DNA of 31,746 nucleotides. Source: a virus. Shown in pieces: positions 1-8,816 of the stretch (the stretch's first letter is position 1; the number at the start of each line of letters is the position of its first letter). Below the pieces are notes generated by a model that saw nothing but the letters and a program-made list of their open reading frames with translations, was not told where the DNA came from and did no database searches. The stretch is from IMG/VR virus record IMGVR_UViG_3300042473_001146, positions 1 to 31,746 of that record. The stretch is one strand, 5' to 3'. The position numbers and the translations under genes were made by a program.

Positions 1-2
1 AT

Positions 3-1682
3 CGTAATTTACCATTACCAATTAACGGTAGTTACGGATCAATCAATAACAACATCAGTTACACATCGTTAGTTCCAACAACTATAACTAATCGTGTAAC
101 ATCACTAACTGCTGAAAATATATCTATCATTCCATATCCAACTATCTACAATTACACAACTCCTGATAACTTTAATGACGCTGGTAATATAGTTATTGAG
201 GAAGCAACTAAGGATATTCAATCTAAGTTTGAAAATCGTAAACCAGTTAAACGTACTTATATTAAAGGTGATTTAGATGCAGCAACTTGTCCATCTAACA
301 TAACTAGACTTAAAACACTTGATCTTAATCATGATAAGAGTGGTGTAACTAAAACTATTATAGATATAACTGAAGAAGATAATAATCCAATAAGTGAAGT
401 TACGCGACGTTATGGATTTGCATATACAGCATGGGATATAACATTAATTAGTGGTGAAAGTATTGAATTAGATAGTGCTGCTACTAATTGGTGGACACTA
501 ATTGAAGAAACTAAAACTACATATAACTATGATAATAAAACTGGATATCTACTTGGTTATGATTTAACTGGACGTAAACTAATTCGCGCCAATATAGAAG
601 GTGATGATAGATATACTCAAGAATATCAACTTGCAGTTAACGATGGTGAAACTCCATCTAGTGCGGATACTGCAACTTATAACACTTATCAATTTAAGTT
701 TGTTCGTGTTACAGGAGCTAAGAGATATGAGTTAGCTCAACATAGAGATTACTATCGTCAATTTGGACAACAATCTAAGTCTATTAAACAATGCAATAAA
801 GATGGTTCTAGTAGTTATGTAGCAGATCCAACTTATATTGAACCTATGTTTGTAATAGCTGAAGCAGAACAATATAGTTGTTTCTTAAGTGTTGATAATC
901 CACTTAATTTAGAACGCGAATCAGGAGATCCAGTTGAACCACCATTAACTAGTGGTCAGGAGACATATAATAGAACATTCCTTAAAATACTATCATCTAA
1001 GAATAGTGCTAAACAACAGAACTTCCGTAGTGACTATCAAGGTGAAGACACTTATATCTCATATACAAGTAACTTTACATCACAAGATCCTGGATTTCGT
1101 GCAGTTACTGAAGAAACAAGTAGTTCAACTAATACAGGAATACCACCTGTACATACTCGTAAACCACCTAAATATGAATTAATTGAACCTAAGAAAGAAG
1201 AAGATAAAGTTACTAATAATTATAGATATGTTTATTGGACAACCCCTTATACTGGTGGTTATCCTAGAACTGGTAGTTATAACTTCGATAAAGCTAAGAA
1301 TATAAATGAAGTAACTGCTGCTGTTAATAATCAACTTAGAATAGATGATATTAGAAATACATTAACATCAACTATGACTATTCCATATAACGATAGTATT
1401 ACAACTGGAGATAAAGTAACTGTTATATTTAATGGTTTACAATGTCGAAGACGAGTAGTTAGTATAACTCATTCTATAGAACAAGAGGTTACTAATGTTG
1501 GTATTGAAACTACAGCAGTAACTAATTTAACTATGGGTATTGATAGAGATATTAGTGTTAGTAGTAAAAAAGAAAAGATAGTTAAACCCATTAAACCAAC
1601 ACCTAAAACCCCATCTGATGTTTATGCTGAAGGATTTAAATTAGGTTCATTATTACCAAATACACTAGGACGTGGATCATGA
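3..1682 (+). CDS. Partial structural protein, probably tail or baseplate (5' end outside window)
   Basis: The frame is open from the first complete codon at position 3 to the TGA at 1680-1682, giving about 559 residues with no stop, so the gene begins before the window. An ATG at 846 lies inside this frame and is probably not the real start. The protein is rich in Thr, Ser, Asn and Tyr. It has a Pro/Lys-rich linker near the end and, around nt 1375-1470, a segment of alternating hydrophobic residues (TTGDKVTVIF followed by CRRRVVSITHSI) that looks like a small beta domain of the kind seen in tail hub proteins. It is followed at once by another + strand gene through an ATGA overlap and lies upstream of the fibre and portal. 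The structural role is inferred from context and composition; I do not recognise the family. Confidence 0.75.
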   Translation, partial: RNLPLPINGSYGSINNNISYTSLVPTTITNRVTSLTAENISIIPYPTIYNYTTPDNFNDAGNIVIEEATKDIQSKFENRKPVKRTYIKGDLDAATCPSNITRLKTLDLNHDKSGVTKTIIDITEEDNNPISEVTRRYGFAYTAWDITLISGESIELDSAATNWWTLIEETKTTYNYDNKTGYLLGYDLTGRKLIRANIEGDDRYTQEYQLAVNDGETPSSADTATYNTYQFKFVRVTGAKRYELAQHRDYYRQFGQQSKSIKQCNKDGSSSYVADPTYIEPMFVIAEAEQYSCFLSVDNPLNLERESGDPVEPPLTSGQETYNRTFLKILSSKNSAKQQNFRSDYQGEDTYISYTSNFTSQDPGFRAVTEETSSSTNTGIPPVHTRKPPKYELIEPKKEEDKVTNNYRYVYWTTPYTGGYPRTGSYNFDKAKNINEVTAAVNNQLRIDDIRNTLTSTMTIPYNDSITTGDKVTVIFNGLQCRRRVVSITHSIEQEVTNVGIETTAVTNLTMGIDRDISVSSKKEKIVKPIKPTPKTPSDVYAEGFKLGSLLPNTLGRGS

Positions 1683-1849
1683 ACGACTATATGAAGTTAC
1701 TAGAAGATGAGTTAAGAAGACTAGTTAAGAATAAGGTTACAGTTAATGTAGTTAATAGTAATTATGTTATTGATGTTAGAGGTAAACAAATAACTGTACC
1801 TCTAACAAATACAACAACCGTAAGAAAAAATAGTATTAAGAGTAAGTAG
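1679..1849 (+). CDS. Small 56-aa hypothetical protein coupled to the tail gene
   Basis: The ATG at 1679 overlaps the TGA of the upstream structural gene (ATGA), a typical translational coupling. The product is 56 aa, begins MNDYMKLLEDELRRLVKN and continues with a short beta-rich stretch (VIDVRGKQITVPL). Its N terminus resembles that of the 297-aa protein at 6685 (LIDEIKRLVNNDV, then a beta stretch), so the two may share a small module. The 3' end overlaps the convergent gene at 1836 by 14 bases. A copy of the dispersed GTAAGAAAA word lies inside it at 1820. Function unknown. Confidence 0.6.
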   Translation: MNDYMKLLEDELRRLVKNKVTVNVVNSNYVIDVRGKQITVPLTNTTTVRKNSIKSK

Positions 1850-2255
1850 CGTCCTCGTATTTAAACCTACTATAATAACGTTCCTTTACTATATGTTTCT
1901 CACTATTTAATACACCATGTAATTTAATATTTCCCTCTTTAATTTGTTGATCTAATGCTAATTTAAGTAAAACTAAATCTATGTTATGTTTAGTAACTAG
2001 TTCATCTAAGGTATAACCTTTAGGTAAACTAGCTTCTTTTAACTGTAATTTAAATAGATCAAGTAATACTGGTTGCACATAATCACTATGGCGTAATAAA
2101 TAGGCGCGATTAATTGATTGTTCTATTTCTAATTTAAGCGTCTCTTCTTTTTTCTTACATTCATAAAGTTCATTTAATTGAGTTAAATAAACTGGTTTAT
2201 TATCAACTAACATTAGTTGAAGTAGTTCATTGATTGCTTTATCTAGGTTATTCAT
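1836..2255 (-). CDS. Hypothetical protein, 139 aa, mostly helical
   Basis: Last gene of a three-gene - strand cassette that interrupts the + strand structural block. Its ATG at 2255 overlaps the TGA of the preceding gene (ATGA). The 139-aa product is Leu/Glu/Lys-rich and looks largely helical, with a probable short coiled coil (LYECKKKEETLKLEIEQSI, about residues 30-48). The region around residues 80-110 (YTLDELVTKHNIDLVLLKLA) resembles a helix-turn-helix shape, but I cannot assign a family. A copy of the dispersed word lies at 2148-2158. Function unknown. Confidence 0.7.
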   Translation of the reverse strand: MNNLDKAINELLQLMLVDNKPVYLTQLNELYECKKKEETLKLEIEQSINRAYLLRHSDYVQPVLLDLFKLQLKEASLPKGYTLDELVTKHNIDLVLLKLALDQQIKEGNIKLHGVLNSEKHIVKERYYSRFKYEDATYS

Positions 2256-2503
2256 AGTGCGTTAAGTATGTCAAGGTAACTAACAAGTTTAATATCAGTA
2301 ATAACATCTGGTAGATCACAGAATCTCACATTTAAATAATCTTCAACTAATCCATAATAAGGTACTGTATTATAACCATTAGCTTTTAAATAAATACCAA
2401 TATTGTGTAGTGTAGCTGTTCTATCAGGTAATCCTTCTAATGGTGGTAATTTACCATTTAAAACATTATTAATAACGTCTCTAACTTGTTGTTTAGTTAT
2501 CAT
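2252..2503 (-). CDS. Small hypothetical protein, 83 aa, with SYLDIL C-terminal tail
   Basis: Middle gene of the - strand trio, overlapping both neighbours by four bases. The product is 83 aa with a helical N terminus (QQVRDVINNVLNG) and ends VSYLDILNAL. The same type of ending occurs in the gene just upstream (LSYLDILDKL) and, more weakly, in the protein at 12616 (VTYESILNAL). The two adjacent genes are nearly equal in length and may be diverged duplicates. No known domain seen. Confidence 0.65.
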   Translation of the reverse strand: MITKQQVRDVINNVLNGKLPPLEGLPDRTATLHNIGIYLKANGYNTVPYYGLVEDYLNVRFCDLPDVITDIKLVSYLDILNAL

Positions 2504-2748
2504 AGTTTATCTAATATGTCAAGGTAACTAAGTTGTGGTAATTCTTTAACAGCAGATAGATTTATTATTTCTACATTACAAGTTTTCTCTAACCAAGCTA
2601 TTGTAGTCATATTAAATGGGTTAGCTATAGCGGACATTTGATTATAAGTACGTCCACTTAATCTAATTGATGTAGGTCTATTACCACTTTCTTTATAAGA
2701 ACATCGAATTAAATTGCGGATATATGATTGAGCTTCTTGTAAGTTCAT
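2500..2748 (-). CDS. Small hypothetical protein, 82 aa, with SYLDIL C-terminal tail
   Basis: First gene of the - strand trio. Its start at 2748 faces the fibre start at 2785 across a 36-base divergent spacer. The product is 82 aa, begins MNLQEAQSYIRNLIR and ends LSYLDILDKL, which nearly matches the end of the next gene. The central part (SIRLSGRTYNQMSAI) resembles small DNA- or protein-binding phage proteins only in size; no family is recognised. A GAG about 12 bases upstream is a weak ribosome-binding site. Confidence 0.65.
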   Translation of the reverse strand: MNLQEAQSYIRNLIRCSYKESGNRPTSIRLSGRTYNQMSAIANPFNMTTIAWLEKTCNVEIINLSAVKELPQLSYLDILDKL

Positions 2749-2784
2749 ATATTATAATTACTCATATACACTATTTTCTTACTC
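2749..2784. promoter_or_regulatory. Divergent 36-bp spacer with TATAAT and dispersed word
   Basis: This spacer separates the - strand trio from the fibre gene. It holds a + strand TATAAT at 2753-2758 without a convincing -35 box, and a - strand oriented copy of the dispersed word (TTTTCTTAC, 2774-2782) only two bases before the fibre ATG. It must hold the start signals for at least one of the two units, but no clear Shine-Dalgarno precedes the fibre start. Confidence 0.35.
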
Positions 2785-5700
2785 ATGACAACAACCTATA
2801 GTTCGGGTAAATTACAACTTACATTTAATTCAGGTAATGTATCTGTAGTTAATGGTTCAGGTAACTTAGGAGTTACAGGAACTTACTATATCTCTATTCA
2901 AGGTCGGAATCTAATTGGACTTAATCTGAATAGTACATTAGTTCCAGTTACTTTAACTACAACATCTACATTAACTATAACATTACCATCATTAGCTAGT
3001 GGTGAAACTTGGTCTGACATAGTTATATCAGCATCAACTACTAATAACGTATCTGCCTTAACTCAAGTAATGGTAGTTAATAGTGCTGATTTTAATTCGC
3101 CAGTTATATTAACTAGTGTTGAGTTGTTCAAGCTAACTACACTTGCTCGTACTGTAGCTAACTCTGCTGCATTACCAGCAACACCAATTCAGGGACTTAT
3201 AAGATACATAACTAACCTCAACTACTACTATGAATACGATGAATACAGTACAGCAACTGTAGATAACTTAACTGTATTAACTGCAACTACTGGTAGATGG
3301 CTTAGAGTAGGTGCAATTAGTACGTATATAACTGATACTACAGCTACAGATGGATGTGATCAAGATGTTCGCACACCTAATCTAATTGTTAATGCACCAT
3401 CATATACTTGTGATGGTAGTAAAGGTGATGGAGTTACCTTCTGGTTACGTAATGAATTTAGCACTATTATTTCAAGTGGAACTAGAATTAGTTGTACTGT
3501 GCGATTATTTGAGGAAGATAAATCTCAATTGTTCGATAGTCTCCTAATACTAGAACTACTTGGTTATGTTAATTTAATAACTGGAGTATTAGATGCTTCA
3601 GTTAGTAGTGGTGAAGTAACTTATCAACCTCGTAGTCAATGGTTAACATTACCAGAGGATCTCGACATTGGTTATGCTGCTGTAGTTAGAGTTAGTCCTA
3701 AATTCACCATTACTGATTTAGATAACAATGTTCCATATCTAGCTAACTTAACTACATACGTTACATTTGCTCCAACTAGCGGTATCTATACTCCTGGTGT
3801 ATTCGGCAACTTAATTTACAACGAATATGATAAGTGGCGCATTTATTCTGATGTTGGACTTAGTGTAATTAAGAGTAAGGGTAGTGGAATAGTTAATAAT
3901 TATGAACTTAATGATATATCCGCCGAAACTATAACAGGGTTAAGTTCTAATACCGCCAACCAGTATATTTTTCTTACTAGTAATGGTACTTCGTTCGCAT
4001 CAACTACTAGTTCATTCGTTAGTGCAGTTAAGCGATGTGTAGTTAGTACAGTTAATGGTATAGGAACTCCAGTTAGTTATGGTAGCTTCGCGTTAAATAA
4101 CACTAAGAAGTTATCTGTAACTGTTAATTATCCAACTAGTGTTAGAAGTAATTATCCTGATGCTCTTATTGCAGGTTCTAGTAAAGGTAAGTTTAATGCA
4201 ACTAATGTTGTTATCTATATTAAGAATAGTAGTAATGCCGTATTCGTAACTGAAGTTAACATAACTCCATCTGCTAGTAATGATGTTTATGTACTTAATT
4301 ATAGTGACTTTACTAGTTCTACATTAGCAACACCATCTAGTAATTATGGTTTATATACACCATTAAGTGTAACTACTTCAACTCCATCTAACAGTAGTAC
4401 ATTTCCTACTGGTAGTTATGAAGTGTTTGTTGCATTTAAATACACTGGAGTTGTTACAGTTATTGATCATAGTGTTAGTGAGTTATATGAGATAACAAGT
4501 AACCTGAGTGAGTTATTCTCAACTAGTGCAACAGTATGGTATAGCGATAATGGTGTTCCTAGTAGTTTAATTGGTGAAGATGGTTCATATTATCTTAATT
4601 ATGATAATGCTAATATTTATAAGAAGGTTAATGATACTTGGAGTTTAGATGGAAATATTAGTGTTATTTCACCTTCATTTACTACTATTGCAGTTAGTGG
4701 ACAAAGTAATGTAGTTGCAGATCAAACTAATGATAGTTTAACTCTAGTTGCAGGAACTGGTATTACATTAACTACTAATGCCACAACCGATGCTATTACT
4801 ATTACTGGAACTAGCGTCACTAATACATTTAGTACAATAACTGTAGCTGGACAATCTGATATAGTTGCTGATAGTGCTAGTGATACATTAACTATTGCTG
4901 CTGGTAGTGGTATTACCTTAACTACAAATTCTGCAACTGATACATTAACTATCACAGGAACTGCTGTTAGTAATACCTTTACTACAATTGCAGTTAGTGG
5001 TCAATCTGATGTAGTAGCTGATAGTGCTAGTGATACTATTACGTTAGTTGCTGGAACTGGAATGACTATTACAACTAACACCACTACAGATACTATTACT
5101 TTTGAAAGTAGTGGTGTTAATGTTGATGTTACGCGAACTTCTACAATGTCTAATAGTATTGGAACTGGTAGTAAGACGTTTACTTATACTGCTAGTTCTA
5201 ACTTAGGATGGTTAGTTAGTACGAGATTGCGTGCTGCGTATGATGTTTCTAACTATATGGAAGGTGTAGTTACTGCTGTTAGTAGTACCTCAGTTACTAT
5301 TACATCAGATAATGCAGTTGGTAGTGGAACTTATACTAGTTGGAACATAACAATAGCTGGAGATAAAGGTTCTACTGGAAGTGCTGGTAGTTTAAATGCC
5401 GCATCTGGATTTATATTAACTCCTGTTGGAAGTCCCATTACTACATCAACTAACGAAGTTGGTTTCTATGTCGATAGCACTGATAACTTATTTAAAACTA
5501 GAGACGTTAATAATGGTACAGTTAGAACATTAGCATCATTAAATAGAGTTCAAGCATTTACTCAAACACAATATGCTACACCTGTTATTAATAATTCTGC
5601 TACTGGGACAGTAACTTTAGACGGTAGTGCTAGTAATGTTTTCATACTAACTCTAACTGGAAACCTGACTCTGACCATGAACAACATTCAAGTTGGAGCA

Positions 5701-5886
5701 ACTTATATCATCTACTTAATTCAAGATGCAACTGGTAGTAGAACTATTACACTTGATGCTATATTTAAACGATTAACTGGTGATACAACTACAGTTAATA
5801 CAACAGCTAATAAAGTTAATATGTTAACTGGAGTAGCTAGATCATCTAGTGCAATTACATTAGCTCCTATATCAGTTGAGGTTTAA
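2785..5886 (+). CDS. Tail fibre or large structural protein, 1033 aa
   Basis: A 1033-aa protein very rich in Thr, Ser, Asn and Val with almost continuous predicted beta structure, typical of phage fibre or fibre-tip proteins. Residues about 633-775 contain three tandem repeats of 50 residues built on the pattern TIAVSGQSxVVAD, then LTLVAGTGITLTTN, then TDTITITGT. A short Gly-rich stretch (AGDKGSTGSAG) follows near residue 865. The C terminus (LDGSASNVFILTLTGNLTLTMNN, split here by description as hydrophobic strands about residues 950-975) resembles fibre tip domains. Its 3' end carries GAGGT, which serves as ribosome-binding site for the LamG gene. It would act outside the virion in host contact; this is inferred from composition, repeats and neighbours. 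Confidence 0.85.
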   Translation: MTTTYSSGKLQLTFNSGNVSVVNGSGNLGVTGTYYISIQGRNLIGLNLNSTLVPVTLTTTSTLTITLPSLASGETWSDIVISASTTNNVSALTQVMVVNSADFNSPVILTSVELFKLTTLARTVANSAALPATPIQGLIRYITNLNYYYEYDEYSTATVDNLTVLTATTGRWLRVGAISTYITDTTATDGCDQDVRTPNLIVNAPSYTCDGSKGDGVTFWLRNEFSTIISSGTRISCTVRLFEEDKSQLFDSLLILELLGYVNLITGVLDASVSSGEVTYQPRSQWLTLPEDLDIGYAAVVRVSPKFTITDLDNNVPYLANLTTYVTFAPTSGIYTPGVFGNLIYNEYDKWRIYSDVGLSVIKSKGSGIVNNYELNDISAETITGLSSNTANQYIFLTSNGTSFASTTSSFVSAVKRCVVSTVNGIGTPVSYGSFALNNTKKLSVTVNYPTSVRSNYPDALIAGSSKGKFNATNVVIYIKNSSNAVFVTEVNITPSASNDVYVLNYSDFTSSTLATPSSNYGLYTPLSVTTSTPSNSSTFPTGSYEVFVAFKYTGVVTVIDHSVSELYEITSNLSELFSTSATVWYSDNGVPSSLIGEDGSYYLNYDNANIYKKVNDTWSLDGNISVISPSFTTIAVSGQSNVVADQTNDSLTLVAGTGITLTTNATTDAITITGTSVTNTFSTITVAGQSDIVADSASDTLTIAAGSGITLTTNSATDTLTITGTAVSNTFTTIAVSGQSDVVADSASDTITLVAGTGMTITTNTTTDTITFESSGVNVDVTRTSTMSNSIGTGSKTFTYTASSNLGWLVSTRLRAAYDVSNYMEGVVTAVSSTSVTITSDNAVGSGTYTSWNITIAGDKGSTGSAGSLNAASGFILTPVGSPITTSTNEVGFYVDSTDNLFKTRDVNNGTVRTLASLNRVQAFTQTQYATPVINNSATGTVTLDGSASNVFILTLTGNLTLTMNNIQVGATYIIYLIQDATGSRTITLDAIFKRLTGDTTTVNTTANKVNMLTGVARSSSAITLAPISVEV
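4681..5103 (+). repeat. Three tandem 150-bp coding repeats in the fibre
   Basis: Units begin at 4681, 4831 and 4981, exactly 150 bases (50 codons) apart; the third is shorter. Each encodes TI(A/T)V(S/A)GQS(N/D)(V/I)VAD, followed by a GTG(I/M)T(L/I)TTN strand and a TDxITI ending. The DNA copies are diverged but clearly related. Such beta repeats usually form the shaft of a trimeric fibre. Confidence 0.85.
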
Positions 5887-5888
5887 TC

Positions 5889-6647
5889 ATGTTTACTTTT
5901 CCAGTTGGTTTTTTTAATCCTATTGTTAGTGGTGGTGTAGATCCTTTTGCCGCAAACGTAGCTCTATTTCTGAAAGGCAATGGCACTAATAATACGAATA
6001 TTGTTGATAATTCTAGTTTTAATCATTCAATCATGAACCAAAACGGAGTAATCAACACAATTAACCCTAAAAAGTATGGTCTTGGTAGTTTGTTTTTTTC
6101 GGGTGCTAACCACCTTATTCTAGGTTCTGATTTTGTGTCTAATTTTGAACCCTTTGCAGGGAGCAAAAAAACTATAGATTCTTTGATCAGAATAACAGAA
6201 CCAGCGATAGGTTGGGTATCAGGCATAATCGGGAATTATAAAGCTGTAGCGGTTAATGGTCGCTGGCGAATGGGTTATACTACTTCATCTCTATTAATAG
6301 AAAATCCCACGATATCCCTACACTTCACTTGGACTACAAGCACAGGTACTGAGAATGTAGTAGTTTTTACTCAACCTTATGTAAATGATTTCAATCATTT
6401 AGCCGCTTGCATAGATTCTACAATACCTCAAGCAACTATTATCTATCTTTGCATTAATGGAGTAGTTCAAGCCTTTAACAATAATAACTTTGCAAGTCAA
6501 ACAACTTTATACAATGCCCATACTATTGGCGGAGGCATGGATTACACAACTGCCATAAAAGCTCATGTAAATGTTTTGAGGCTTACAAAAAACGTCAGGT
6601 ACACAGCCAACTTTAATGTTGAAACTGACACTTACTTGAATGTTTAA
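5889..6647 (+). CDS. LamG/concanavalin-like adhesin, probable receptor-binding protein
   Basis: The 252-aa product shows the layout of phage-associated LamG-type jelly-roll domains: ANVALFLKGNGTNNTNIVD (start of the domain), a Gly-Ser-Leu-x-Phe strand (LGSLFFSGANHL, about residues 66-77), central strands with FNHLAACID (about 170-178), and a final HVNVLRLTKNVRYTANF strand. Such domains bind carbohydrates or cell surfaces. The start is supported by GAGGT in the end of the fibre gene. Codon use differs from the neighbours: fewer AGT/GTT/ACT codons and more varied third bases, which suggests recent replacement. It is followed by a 12-codon remnant-like reading frame. Confidence 0.75.
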   Translation: MFTFPVGFFNPIVSGGVDPFAANVALFLKGNGTNNTNIVDNSSFNHSIMNQNGVINTINPKKYGLGSLFFSGANHLILGSDFVSNFEPFAGSKKTIDSLIRITEPAIGWVSGIIGNYKAVAVNGRWRMGYTTSSLLIENPTISLHFTWTTSTGTENVVVFTQPYVNDFNHLAACIDSTIPQATIIYLCINGVVQAFNNNNFASQTTLYNAHTIGGGMDYTTAIKAHVNVLRLTKNVRYTANFNVETDTYLNV

Positions 6648-6649
6648 TT

Positions 6650-6688
6650 ATGAAATTTGCTCAACAACTACTATCTAACTTATTATGA
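6650..6688 (+). CDS. Possible 12-aa peptide or gene remnant
   Basis: ATG at 6650 opens MKFAQQLLSNLL and its TGA overlaps the ATG of the next gene (ATGA at 6685-6688). All other genes of this block are joined by the same overlap, so this short frame may be the C-terminal stump of the gene that stood here before the LamG gene arrived, still coupling translation to the 297-aa protein. It could also be chance. Confidence 0.35.
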   Translation: MKFAQQLLSNLL

Positions 6689-7578
6689 ACGAACGTAAAT
6701 TAATAGATGAAATTAAACGCTTAGTTAACAATGATGTAATTATTGGTTACTATAATGGAACTACATTTACTGACGATAATGGTAAAACATACGCTTCCAG
6801 CTATTTAGTAACTAATAATTCTCCTATTGGTAGAGGATTCATAGTTCCATATGAAGGTAAATGGTTAGTTGTAGTAGCTAATAATAATCAAGAGGTAAGA
6901 AAAAATATAATAACTAGTAGAAGGAAGATAAGTATTGAAGATAAACCTAAACCTACTATTGATTATTTACTAACTGAAACATTAATTAAATATGCTGGGA
7001 CTATCATACCAGTAAATAACACATTTTATACAATTAGAGATAACAAATGGAAAAAGTATGAATTACCAGAAATAAGAGGATACTTAAATTATTATATTGA
7101 TAGTAACTATGTTGTTATAAAAGGTGATGAAAAGGATGAGAGATTTAATCAATTAATCGTTTTAAAAGATGACGTATTTACAACCTATACATATCCAGAA
7201 GAACTTCCTGTATTAAAAACATGGCGCAAAGATTTTTTTAATACTTATGATAAGTATAAGGACTTTTATAATTATGGTGATCCTAGTAGTGGTATTAATA
7301 AGATATTTACAGGGCGACAAAATAGATTATATAGATTATCCGGTATAAATGGAGATTTTTTTTATGGATCTTCACGTTTAGATGACATTATTGAAGCATT
7401 AAGTTTAGAACAATCTATTAATCTAAATATTGTTTCATGTCGTTTTACTGAGGATGAAATTATTAGTTGTAGGAAAGAACCATTTAAAGTGAAAAGTCCT
7501 AAATTAGATACTAATATTATCTCTCCTGAAGAAGTAAACAAACAAACTATTATTAGCACTTATATTAAATTTCAATGA
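6685..7578 (+). CDS. Hypothetical protein, 297 aa, in the structural block
   Basis: Lies between the adhesin and the portal and overlaps the portal start by four bases (ATGA). The protein begins MNERKLIDEIKRLVNND, similar to the N terminus of the 56-aa protein at 1679, and then has repeated Tyr/Asn-rich beta segments (about residues 95-190) that could form a small propeller or repeat fold (TIRDNKWKKYEL, NYVVIKGDEKDER, VLKDDVFTTYTY). A copy of the dispersed word lies at 6895-6905. I do not recognise a family; a virion or tail-associated role is inferred from position. Confidence 0.7.
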   Translation: MNERKLIDEIKRLVNNDVIIGYYNGTTFTDDNGKTYASSYLVTNNSPIGRGFIVPYEGKWLVVVANNNQEVRKNIITSRRKISIEDKPKPTIDYLLTETLIKYAGTIIPVNNTFYTIRDNKWKKYELPEIRGYLNYYIDSNYVVIKGDEKDERFNQLIVLKDDVFTTYTYPEELPVLKTWRKDFFNTYDKYKDFYNYGDPSSGINKIFTGRQNRLYRLSGINGDFFYGSSRLDDIIEALSLEQSINLNIVSCRFTEDEIISCRKEPFKVKSPKLDTNIISPEEVNKQTIISTYIKFQ

Positions 7579-8816
7579 ATAACCATTATCTGTCATCTCA
7601 AATAACTGGATTAACTACTAACATTGTTCAAGAGTTAGTTAGTCCACATAAACACACAATCCGCGATTATGAATCCATACTTCGTAATCCCTGGGCTAAG
7701 GAATGCTGTAATATTAAATCACTTAGAGCAACTGTAACTATAGGTGATTATCAGAATAAGAATAAAGAACATCAGGACTTCATACTTGATGCTATAGCTA
7801 ATATGGATGGCACATTATCTGACATAGTAGGACGATTATGTAGTGCTATGCCATTTGGACATAGCAGTGCTGAAATAGCATTTAAACCAATACGTTCATT
7901 TGGTAAGACTCGCTACACACTGAAGGGAATTAATCTACTCGATCCTAAGAGAGTGCGTTATGCTGGTGCTGCTGGTAAATTAACTCATATTCGATATAAC
8001 GATGGGATTCGTGCATTATGGATTCCTTATAACAAGTGTCTTCATATTACTAACGGATTAGTTACTAACTATAACGAACGTACTGCTTATGGTGATCCAG
8101 AGTGCGAAACAGCCTATCCATACGTCAAACTATACGAGATTATATTCAGTGAAATGGCGGTTAGTGCTAAGACACTTGCGGTAGGTATATTACTAGGTCG
8201 TGCTGATACTGAGAATACTGTTTACTTACAAAATAAAGATGGTAGTCAATACATAGACGTTAGAACTGGTAAACCTGTAGCTATTAGTGCTGTAGCTAAC
8301 CTAGCTGAACAGTTTCAGAACCTTGAAACTCACAGTCATATAGTTACCGATAAACGTAATGAAGTTAGTGCCTTACAGATACCAGCAGGTGAACAGTTCT
8401 GGAATCTCGCAGAATCTATGTTGCGTAAGAATATATTTGCTGCATTTGGTGTACCTAGTATGGTGCTTGACGAAGGTAGTGGCGGTATTGCAACTGCTAC
8501 ACTCAGTGTTAAACATTTGTCAATTCTAGATAGTACAGTTGAAGCAACAGTTAAGAAGATTAGAGATCAACTGATTGAGAAAGTTATACGTCCACTTATT
8601 ATATGGAACTATGGTGTTCAAGATGATTATGGTAGCTTCGCAGTTACTAATGTTAATGATCCGACTCAGGAGAGCGCACAGATACAAAACTTCATAACTG
8701 CATTTACTACACAAGTAATACCCATGACTGATCTAGAAGCAATGAATAAGTTTCGTGAGTTGATGAAATTATCACCAACTACAGAAGTTAGTCAGCCGGA
8801 GACTCAAAGCTATTAA
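7575..8816 (+). CDS. Portal protein, DUF935 / Mu gp29-like
   Basis: The 413-aa product fits the DUF935 portal family: an N-terminal region around DYESILRNPWAKECCNIKSL (residues about 32-51), KGINLLDPKRVRYA near residue 116, an AAFGVPSMVLDEGSGG segment near residue 290, and a C-terminal part ending in acidic and polar residues. Portal subunits form the ring at the capsid vertex through which DNA is packaged and ejected. The start is set by ATGA overlap with the upstream gene. It is the last + strand gene of the structural block; no terminase or capsid gene follows, so these must lie outside the window. The 3' end overlaps the convergent gene at 8788 by 29 bases. Confidence 0.8.
   Translation: MNNHYLSSQITGLTTNIVQELVSPHKHTIRDYESILRNPWAKECCNIKSLRATVTIGDYQNKNKEHQDFILDAIANMDGTLSDIVGRLCSAMPFGHSSAEIAFKPIRSFGKTRYTLKGINLLDPKRVRYAGAAGKLTHIRYNDGIRALWIPYNKCLHITNGLVTNYNERTAYGDPECETAYPYVKLYEIIFSEMAVSAKTLAVGILLGRADTENTVYLQNKDGSQYIDVRTGKPVAISAVANLAEQFQNLETHSHIVTDKRNEVSALQIPAGEQFWNLAESMLRKNIFAAFGVPSMVLDEGSGGIATATLSVKHLSILDSTVEATVKKIRDQLIEKVIRPLIIWNYGVQDDYGSFAVTNVNDPTQESAQIQNFITAFTTQVIPMTDLEAMNKFRELMKLSPTTEVSQPETQSY

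Noticed and set aside
952-1182. 76-aa + strand frame inside the first structural gene
   Set aside because: It is a shifted frame of the long open frame with poor codon use and no start signal.
4722-4955. 77-aa - strand frame inside the fibre gene
   Set aside because: It is antisense to the tandem repeats, and its Val/Ile-rich composition is a by-product of the repeated Thr and Asn codons.
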